Positions 57,439-64,000 of a stretch of DNA of 64,000 nt are shown piece by piece. The notes under the pieces were generated by a model. That model had not been told where the DNA came from. It worked only from the letters and a program-made list of their open reading frames with translations, and did no database searches. Position 1 is the first letter of the stretch. Each line of letters starts with the position of its first letter. Origin of the DNA: Bos javanicus (taxonomy: Eukaryota > Chordata > Mammalia > Artiodactyla > Bovidae); the NCBI RefSeq assembly GCF_032452875.1, contig NC_083868.1:98390537-98454536 (forward strand), read 5' to 3'. The translations under genes were made by a program, and so were the position numbers.

Positions 57439-58121
57439 AATGTCTTACCTCATGTGGTATGTATCTACATATATGCTTAGCAAAGAATTCATAAGCCATC
57501 TATCTTTATATAATCAATAATTTACTGAAAATTTGTTTCACACTTAGGGTACAAAGAATTATCACAGGGTGAAGTTTGTCAGCAAAAATATTTGTATATA
57601 ACACAAATTTGCTGGTAGATTGATGAAGGGCCATCAGTGGGGAGGGCACACACAAGACGTGTGGCTGTGGAAGCAGAATCCGAGTGGCTGGGAAAATAAG
57701 GTAAAAACTAGAAAGAAGGACATTAGTGGAGCTGGAGAAAAGTGTTCATGGTAGGAGATAATGTAGGAAATCAAGAACACTTTAAGGAGCTCAAAAGAAA
57801 AAAAATACATTAACGAATGGAAATCTGAAAATTAGGCTGGTTGATTCAATACTTTAAATTCTATAAATTTAAAGGTTTAAATTAGCTTGGATTTTTGGGT
57901 TTTTCTTTTTCTTGCATGCTGGGAGATATGAAGAATAATCTCTATGGGGCCTCTGGAAGGTATGAAGTAGGCCTTGTGGTTAATTCTGTGGTTTTATCTT
58001 CAAGGTGGACTAAAGCTGGGGCTTTCCATAAAGCATTAAGGCACAGTGTGTCAGCAGTAACGGAAGAAGGAACTCTACCTTCCAGTGTGTAGCCATTGAG
58101 TTAGAATGTTGTCTTCATGGC
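57439..58121. other. Unique sequence
   Basis: Nothing recognised. Confidence 0.4.
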
Positions 58122-58340
58122 AGCTGTTGCTGTTCAGTTGCTAAGTCGCGTCTGACTCTTTGCAGTCCCATGGACTGCAGCATGCCAGGCTTCCCTGTCT
58201 TTCACAATCTTTTGGAGTTTGCTCAAACTCATATCCCTTGAGTCAGTGATGTCATCCAACCATCTCATCTTCTGTCGCTCCTTTCTCCTCTCCCATCCTC
58301 TATCTTTCCCAGCATCAGTGTCTTTTCCAATGGGATGGTG
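58122..58340 (-). repeat. BovB LINE 3'-end fragment
   Basis: 'gttgctgttcagttgctaag', 'ccatggactgcagcatgcca', 'cttgagtcagtgatgtcatc', 'cccagcatcagtgtcttttc'. About 215 bp, diverged. Confidence 0.9.
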
Positions 58341-58651
58341 TCTACAGCACAGAAACTCAACAGATGAAATGACAATCAATGGATCAGCTGAGAAAATAAG
58401 AATAAAAAAAAAATTAGGGAAAAGAATCATAAGATCTATCAATTAATAGAAAGCTAAAAATAACAGAATAAAAATGAAAAAATGGCTTCATTTAATTTTC
58501 TCTTTCTAAGGAAATAAATTAATATATTAATAAATGTATTAATTTATAAACAAATTAACAATGAAGGAGAAAGAGATCCCTCTCCAAAGTTGAAACTGAC
58601 TCTAGAGAATCTCTAATCACCCCTGAGTTTACCTCAGTGGTGAGGAGGTCC

Positions 58652-58931
58652 TGCTGCTGCTGCTGCTGCTAAGTTGCTCCAGTTGTGTCTGACTCTGTGC
58701 GACTCCATAGACAGCAGCCCACCAGGCTCCCCCGTCCCTGGGATTCTCCAGGCAAGAACACTGGAGTGGGTTGCCATTTCCTTCTCCAATGCATGAAAGT
58801 GAAAAGTGAAAGTGAAGCCACTCAGTCTTGTCCGACTCTTAGCGACCCCGTGGATTGCAGCCTAACAGGCTCCTCCATCCATGGGATTTTCCAAGCAAGA
58901 GTACTGGAGTGGGGTGCCATTGCCTTCTCTG
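58652..58931 (-). repeat. Bov-A2 SINE dimer, antisense
   Basis: (CTG)n start, two monomers joined by 'gcatgaaagtgaaaagtgaa', end 'tgccattgccttctctgag'. Confidence 0.95.
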
Positions 58932-58944
58932 AGTTAAACCATAA

Positions 58945-59310
58945 TGGTTAAAAATATAGGCTTTGGCATCTAATTGCATAGATTAAAATTCTAACTTTGT
59001 CGTTACCAACTTTGTTAGCTTCAGCTAAGAGTGCTTTCTCTTAGTTTTCTTATCCTTAAAATTCAAATAGTAATATTTGCTTTATACCTTATAGGATTAT
59101 TATAAAAATTATTAAATAGAATGTTATAAACAAAAATGCTTAGAACAGTGCCCAGCATATAATAAGCACTCAATATGTATTAATACTCACAGTTCCACAA
59201 AGGGTATAAAATTTGAAGCTAATGAATTTTAAGACTTTTGTCTAAGGTCATCTATCTAGTTAGTAGTGGAGCTGGGATTTTAACCCGGGTATGTCTGGCT
59301 AGTCTGTCTT
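58945..59310 (+). repeat. MIR ancient SINEs (one or two)
   Basis: 'tttggcatctaattgcatag', 'ttacgttaccaac'-like core, 'cttatccttaaaattcaaat', 'gcccagcatataataagcac' form one MIR. 'ggtcatctatctagttagta' and 'gctgggattttaacccgggt' fit the 3' part of a second. Confidence 0.7.
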
Positions 59311-59644
59311 CATTACTTAGTACTCACAACTTAGTCATCTGTCTTACCTTTCATTTAACTGGCCCACCAGGCCTCAGTTCACAGCAAGGGCCAGCCTCAT
59401 AGAGCTCCATTTCCCTCCTGCCCAGACTGTCAAACGTTCCTTAGTCTCCCCTGACCTCTGCAGAATTCAGTGAACCTAATCTATAGATCCAAAAACTTAA
59501 CTCATTTTAAAAAGAGTTCCAATGTCTCCAGAAAAACCAGAATGGCTCTTCACTTTGTTTGTTTGCTTAGGATCATGTAACCTTCCAAGGAAAACATTTA
59601 CAGTTTTGGAGAGGGGTTGATTTTCAGTGTTTTTTTTTTTTTTA

Positions 59645-60095
59645 AATGACATGATAACTGGACAGAGTTGGCTCCAGACGGGGCAACAGCACATAAAATC
59701 ATGAGACACTTCAACCATCCTGTTAAAGTTAGAAAAATCCATTACCAAGTTGTAGAAAGAAAACAACTTGCGGAAATATCATGGAGGGCCGACCGTTTCC
59801 AATCACTGGTACTCCATTCATTATATGCTCGAGTGGTTCCAGGAACAACAGAAGACCGTGCACTGTTACAATGCCAAGGACAAGAAAGGCAACTCAGCCT
59901 GTCGGGCTGACTTCCCCTCACAGCAATCCCGAACATTTCAGGCTTCGCTTCCCTTGCCCAGATGACTTAGTCACTGGGAAAGAGAAACTCCGGCCAAGGA
60001 CTCCTTTCTGGGAGAAGACTCACTGCTCTCTCATGGACCATTGGCGGATCCCCACAGACCTAGGCTGAGCACGCACCAGCTCTGTTTGGAAGGGA
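59645..60095 (+). other. GC-richer segment of unknown origin, open in several frames
   Basis: About 450 bp between a T run (59629-59642) and an L1-like 3' end. Three overlapping + frames are open: 59668-59910, 59768-59965 and 59781-60068. It has CpGs and no similarity I recognise to a host gene or to the BovB/SINE families. It may be a diverged pseudogene with frame shifts or part of a retroelement. The T run would be a poly(A) tail if the source strand were minus. Confidence 0.35.
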
Positions 60096-60099
60096 CAGG

Positions 60100-60295
60100 G
60101 ATGGCTTTTCATTCATTTTTATTCTAGCTTCCTTTAGTTCCTTATTTTACCTCTACTCACTACTTTGTAATGATCTATAGGAGAAAAGAATCTAAAAAAA
60201 TAGTAGATACATGTAAATGTATAACTGATTCACTTTATTGTATACCTGAAACTAACACAGCCTAGTAAATTAACTATGTGTCAATAAAAAAAATT
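60100..60295 (+). repeat. L1-type 3' end, sense
   Basis: 'gtaatgatctataggagaaa', 'tgtataactgattcacttta', 'acctgaaactaacacagcct' and 'gtgtcaataaaaaaaa' match the 3' UTR end of an artiodactyl L1, with an AATAAA and A run. Confidence 0.75.
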
Positions 60296-60351
60296 TTTAA
60301 AGAGCTTCCAAAAGTTCAACATTATCATTGCACAGTATCTCTAATTCTTAT

Positions 60352-60617
60352 GCTGCTAAATCACTTCAGTCGTGTCCAACTCTGTGCGACCCCATAGATG
60401 GCAGCCCACCAGGCTCCCCAGTCCCTGGGATTCTCCAGGCAAGAATACTGGAGTGGGTTGCCATTTCCTTCTCCAATGCAAGAAAGTGAAAAGTGAAAGT
60501 GAAGCCGCTTAGTCGTGCCCGACTCTTAGCGACCCCATGGACTACAGCCTACCAGGCTCCTCCGCCCCTGGGATTTTCCAGGCAAGAGTACTGGAGTGGG
60601 TTGCCATTGCCTTCTCC
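60352..60617 (-). repeat. Bov-A2 SINE dimer with 11-bp target duplication
   Basis: Two monomers in reverse. A perfect duplication 'ctaattcttat' lies at 60341-60351 and 60618-60628. Confidence 0.96.
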
Positions 60618-60639
60618 CTAATTCTTATATTAACCTACA

Positions 60640-60770
60640 AAACTGTTTCATTGTCTAGAGGAGGAAAATGATGCTCATAATATTAAGTTTAAAAGGATAC
60701 ATATTAGTAAGAGATAGTAATGGTGCTTGGACCCAGGTCTGCTGAATTCCAAGGTCCATGACTTTTCATA
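60640..60770 (+). repeat. MIR fragment (probable)
   Basis: 'gaggaggaaaatgatgctca' followed by 'ggacccaggtctgctgaatt' and 'ccaaggtccatgac' is the 3' half of MIR. Confidence 0.65.
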
Positions 60771-61398
60771 TGGCAGAGTTGAGGGTGGTTTGGAGGGATG
60801 AAAAATCCAGGCAATAGTATAGAACCTGCAGTAGAATATAGAGAAATGTTCTTTTGTTTGAGCAAATTAAAAAAAATGATGCCAGTGAAAGAAATGAAAA
60901 ATTTCTGTGAAGAGAGCATCTGGATAAGACAGGGCAGAAAAAAGCTTGTGTAGTAAATATTTTCTCACAAAACAATGGGTGGGTCAAGGGAAGATAGAAT
61001 TCTAGCTTACCTGGAGGTCCAACTTATCAGCTTTAAGCAGACGTGTCAATGGTGAAAATGAATAAAGTATGCACCCATACTGAAGCATTACTTTTAATTT
61101 CCATTTGACATGCTATTCTTTATGTTTTACTCAAATTTTTATACTGAAATAATTAAATTTTTGCTGAGCTTAAACACACGCATCCAAAACCTGCTCTGTA
61201 AATTTATTTAGCCATATGTTTATGAGTTAAATCTTGCTAATGAGATCTTGAACTTGGCAAAGAATCTCTAAATATTAAGTCTAGATATTGTTTTGATATG
61301 AACACCCTGATATTATTATTAGTAAGATTATACTAAGGCTATATGTTAAAGACACAATTCTCCAAAAATTAAAGTTTCTCAATTTTGAGAGGGTGTTA
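60771..61398. other. Unique AT-rich sequence
   Basis: Nothing recognised. Confidence 0.4.
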
Positions 61399-61399
61399 T

Positions 61400-61517
61400 T
61401 TGATACATGAATTTGAGCAAACTCTGGGAGACTGTAGAGGTCAGAGGAACCAAGTGTGCTGCAGTCCATGGGGTTGCAAAGAATTGGACACAACTTGGCG
61501 ACTGAAAATGACAACCA
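61400..61517 (+). repeat. BovB 3'-terminal fragment, sense
   Basis: 'gaatttgagcaaactctggg', 'gtgctgcagtccatggggtt', 'attggacacaacttggcgac'. About 115 bp. Confidence 0.88.
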
Positions 61518-62180
61518 CATTACTTGGTTTACCTATCTGGTAAGAATTGCTTAAATACGTTAAACACCCTTATGAAAAGAATTAGTACCTGGTGTTTATC
61601 ACTCAGAGATGCCTTGAAGTTTCTCCCACTACAGTAGAGCTCAGAGCTATTATTAGAAACCTACATACTTATCACAGGTTCTGAATTGAACTGTGATTAA
61701 TTTATCCCTTAGTTTTTCTTTTTTTCTCTAAAAATTTTTCATTTAGAATGATAAAATTGGTTTCACTGATTCACTCTCCATTTTCCATTCTCTTTAGGGT
61801 TTTGTTCTAGTATGTCTAGCCCAAGAAAGAATTTATGCAGGACTTGAGTTAGGAAACAGCTGGTATTGAACACATTTCTCTTCTTTAAGCCCTCTCCCTT
61901 CCTTATCCAAACAGAGAAAAGACAGATCTGTTTTCTCCTACTCAAAAGGAGGAGAGTGAAATCCAAATCCTACAAAAAAGAGACAGAATGCTGTTCTACC
62001 TCACTATTCACTCCTACTTCAAACTAACTTTTGGACTCACATCATTTTTAGAATGTTAAACCATTTTTCAGAGACATTATCCTCCCAAGAGGTAGGTGAG
62101 GATTAGTTTCAGTTGAAGCAACATTCAAACACACAACTTTTGGAAAAACAAAGCAAAACAAACAGGCTGGACATTATTTT
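61518..62180. other. Unique sequence
   Basis: Nothing recognised. Pyrimidine-rich towards its right end, leading into the exon-like segment. Confidence 0.4.
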
Positions 62181-62195
62181 TCTCTTTCTTTTTAG

Positions 62196-62377
62196 ACAAT
62201 GAAGTTTATAACATGAATACCATCCAGTCTGAGGCATCTCAGGCTGTACTCCCTGGACCCTCCTATCGGCCGAAGAGAAGTTTGGGAAGACGAGAGCAGT
62301 TGAGAAGTTGCCAGTTAAGAAGTCAGTTTGGAAGCCACTTTAAACCAAAGTTGTGTAATCAGAATTGTTGGTCTTAA
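62196..62377 (+). other. Candidate terminal-exon-like open segment
   Basis: 'tttttctctttctttttag' (ending at 62195) is a good acceptor-like pyrimidine tract plus AG. From 62198 a frame runs 59 codons (N-E-V-Y-N-M-N-T-I-Q start; ends N-Q-N-C-W-S) to TAA at 62375-62377. The other two frames stop within 21 bases. The segment is richer in GC and CpG ('tatcggccgaag', 'gacgagagc') than its surroundings and rich in Arg, Ser and Gln. 'caaataaaatc' near 62818 could serve as a distant poly(A) signal. I recognise no protein. It would suit the last coding exon of a + strand gene, but chance is a realistic alternative. Confidence 0.3.
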
Positions 62378-62429
62378 GTACATGTTTGAGTAATATATTA
62401 AATAGCATTAATATGGACAGTAAAACTCC

Positions 62430-62830
62430 TGCATTATTTTCTTCCCTGGGGGCTTATAATGCAAAACTTCATTGACTAGAGCCAGTTTGGTAAATGGAGC
62501 AGAAAATGCCTGTAGAACTGATGTAATGTTATGAAGAACGTGGAGCATAAGATGGCATATAAACTCTTAATGGCATTGTTTCCTAGATTCTCCTTGTGCA
62601 GCAAAGTGGAGATTGTAGCTGTTTTAAAGGAATGGCTGATTACAATTAAAGCACCAGCGTGTACATTTCCTGGCACATGTATGACTATGGGGCACCGATT
62701 AGACTTCATTTCATCAAGCTTTAATATCATGTTCAGCCCCTTAAAAGTTCCATATCTCTTAAATATGCTGCCAGCAACCTGTTATCTGGTATAATGAAAA
62801 GCAGTGTAACCACTCACCAAATAAAATCCC
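62430..62830. other. Repeat-free segment with enhancer-like composition
   Basis: No repeat recognised. It holds AT-rich homeodomain-like cores ('gattacaattaaagc', 'ctcttaatggc') and opposing open frames at 62476-62730 (-) and 62531-62794 (+) with no known product. Possibly conserved non-coding DNA; unproven. Confidence 0.25.
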
Positions 62831-64000
62831 ATATAAAACCTAAACCTCAGTTTCACTTTTCAGGCACTGGTTTCATTGCTTCTTCTACCCACTCTTTCTC
62901 TCTGCCAGAGCCTCTAATGAGCAGCAACTCAAGTCAAACACTGCCAAGTGTGAGCAGGTGGGGTTGATGGGATGTGAAATATAGTTTGCCTGTAACCAGA
63001 CTACCATTCGCTGGCAGGACCACATGGGCATTAAGGAAAGAGCAAAAGAATTTAAGCAGAATGTTTATAAATAAGATTGAAAATAAATAATCCTGCTTAA
63101 TAATACTACATTATTCATTTGCACAATACTCAATGTATTTAAATTAATATTTAAAGACATACTTCCTGAAAGAGTTTCTTTGTACTCTGTTAAGTGAAAA
63201 ATAAGTAAATTTCTAGAGGGAGGAGCATGTTTCTGGCTCTCTTCACAAAGTCCAGAAAAGCAGAAGCTGTTTGGATGATATGACCATTCATTCATTCTTT
63301 CGTTCATGCACTTATTTTAAAACAAAAACCAAGAAATTCTGAACTAGTTAATATTAGCTATTTCTCAGACAAATGAGTAAATATAGCTGTGGTTTATGAA
63401 ACAAAAGCAAGATTATTTTACTGTTACTTTGATTTGATTATCTAATAAAATTTTTAACAGAAAGATATTATATTTTCATGGCTAATACTACGTTTGGTTT
63501 CAATTATGCTCTATGTATTTTATGAGAAGGAAGAAATATGCTAAAGAAACTCAAGGGTGAATGTGAGAATCAAAACAGATGACGTGATGTGGAAGGCATT
63601 TTCAAAGTGGTGAAACATTTCACAGACTTACAAGCTTATTATTATCTTTTCAGGTAAAATGGTGTAAGGGAGAGAATAGACAAAAAGTGAAGAGTCAAGT
63701 ATAATCTATGCAACTAGCTAATGTGTGGACCTGTGTAGGTAATTTACCATCTTAAAGACTTAGTTTCTGCTTATTTTAGTAGTCCTTCTAATAACTGCCT
63801 TATCTATCTGACACCCAAGCTTTCTATAAGAGTCAAATATATTTAAAAGCAATTTTTTGAACTGTAAATCAGAATAAATAATTTTGAAATTTATAAAGTA
63901 TGTTCTTCTTGATTATAGTCACTATTTGGGAGGACTAAAACATCAGCTAAATTTCAGAAATAGGGAAATTTCAGAAGCCTCTTTCATACAAATGCAGGAA
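62831..64000. other. Unique AT-rich sequence
   Basis: Nothing recognised to the end of the window. Confidence 0.4.

Noticed and set aside
1..64000. Prokaryotic-type operons, ribosome-binding sites, riboswitches or replication origins
   Set aside because: The sequence is mammalian nuclear DNA with ruminant retroposons throughout. Such features are not expected and none is seen.

Overview
The window is ruminant nuclear DNA, almost certainly from a bovid. It carries dozens of copies of interspersed repeats that occur together only in ruminants: BovB (RTE-class) LINE fragments, tRNA-Glu-derived Bov-tA SINEs, Bov-A2 dimers, CHR-type SINEs shared with other cetartiodactyls, and one bovid-type retroviral LTR. 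The base composition is AT-rich and nothing resembles prokaryotic gene organisation. The sequence alone does not separate cattle from other bovids.

I find no convincing protein-coding gene and no functional RNA gene. Nearly every longer open frame lies in a LINE or SINE. The window therefore reads as an intergenic stretch or the inside of a very large intron. Three unique segments have weak exon-like character: 26777-26845 on +, 62196-62377 on +, and 11577-11822 on -. They are offered as candidates only.

Layout. Bases 1-5000 hold antisense BovB 3' ends with SINEs inserted in them. Bases 5000-9000 are mostly unique, with MIR relics. Bases 9000-14150 are a dense SINE cluster around a sense BovB copy. 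Bases 15700-20070 are old L1 (sense, then antisense) interrupted by SINEs. A 1.75-kb antisense BovB lies at 20073-21824, then a Tigger-like DNA transposon split by SINEs. Bases 23000-29000 are mixed. Bases 28600-31760 are repeat-poor and include a cluster of homeodomain-type TAATTG motifs. A second 1.74-kb BovB in the opposite orientation lies at 33987-35727. It is followed by a Bov-A2 and a striking 67/66-nt inverted repeat at 36274-36465. Bases 38200-41600 are another SINE cluster. Bases 41800-44340 are antisense L1 containing a 103-nt GC-rich retro-insert with a perfect target duplication. Bases 44770-49250 are largely unique. An old BovB (49249-50790) and a sense L1 (51560-52700) follow. 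Bases 52700-56860 are mostly unique. A solo LTR (56863-57438), SINEs, MIRs and an unassigned GC-richer block (59645-60095) come next. The last 2.5 kb is repeat-poor.

How the pieces interact: the L1 and BovB relics represent the machinery that mobilised the SINEs. Many Bov SINEs keep target-site duplications, several sit inside older elements, and the nesting gives a relative order: MIR and L1M first, then BovB and CHR, then Bov-tA, then Bov-A2. The most unusual signals not explained by known repeats are the long hairpin at 36.3 kb, the small retro-insert at 42.7 kb, and the exon-like and enhancer-like unique segments.
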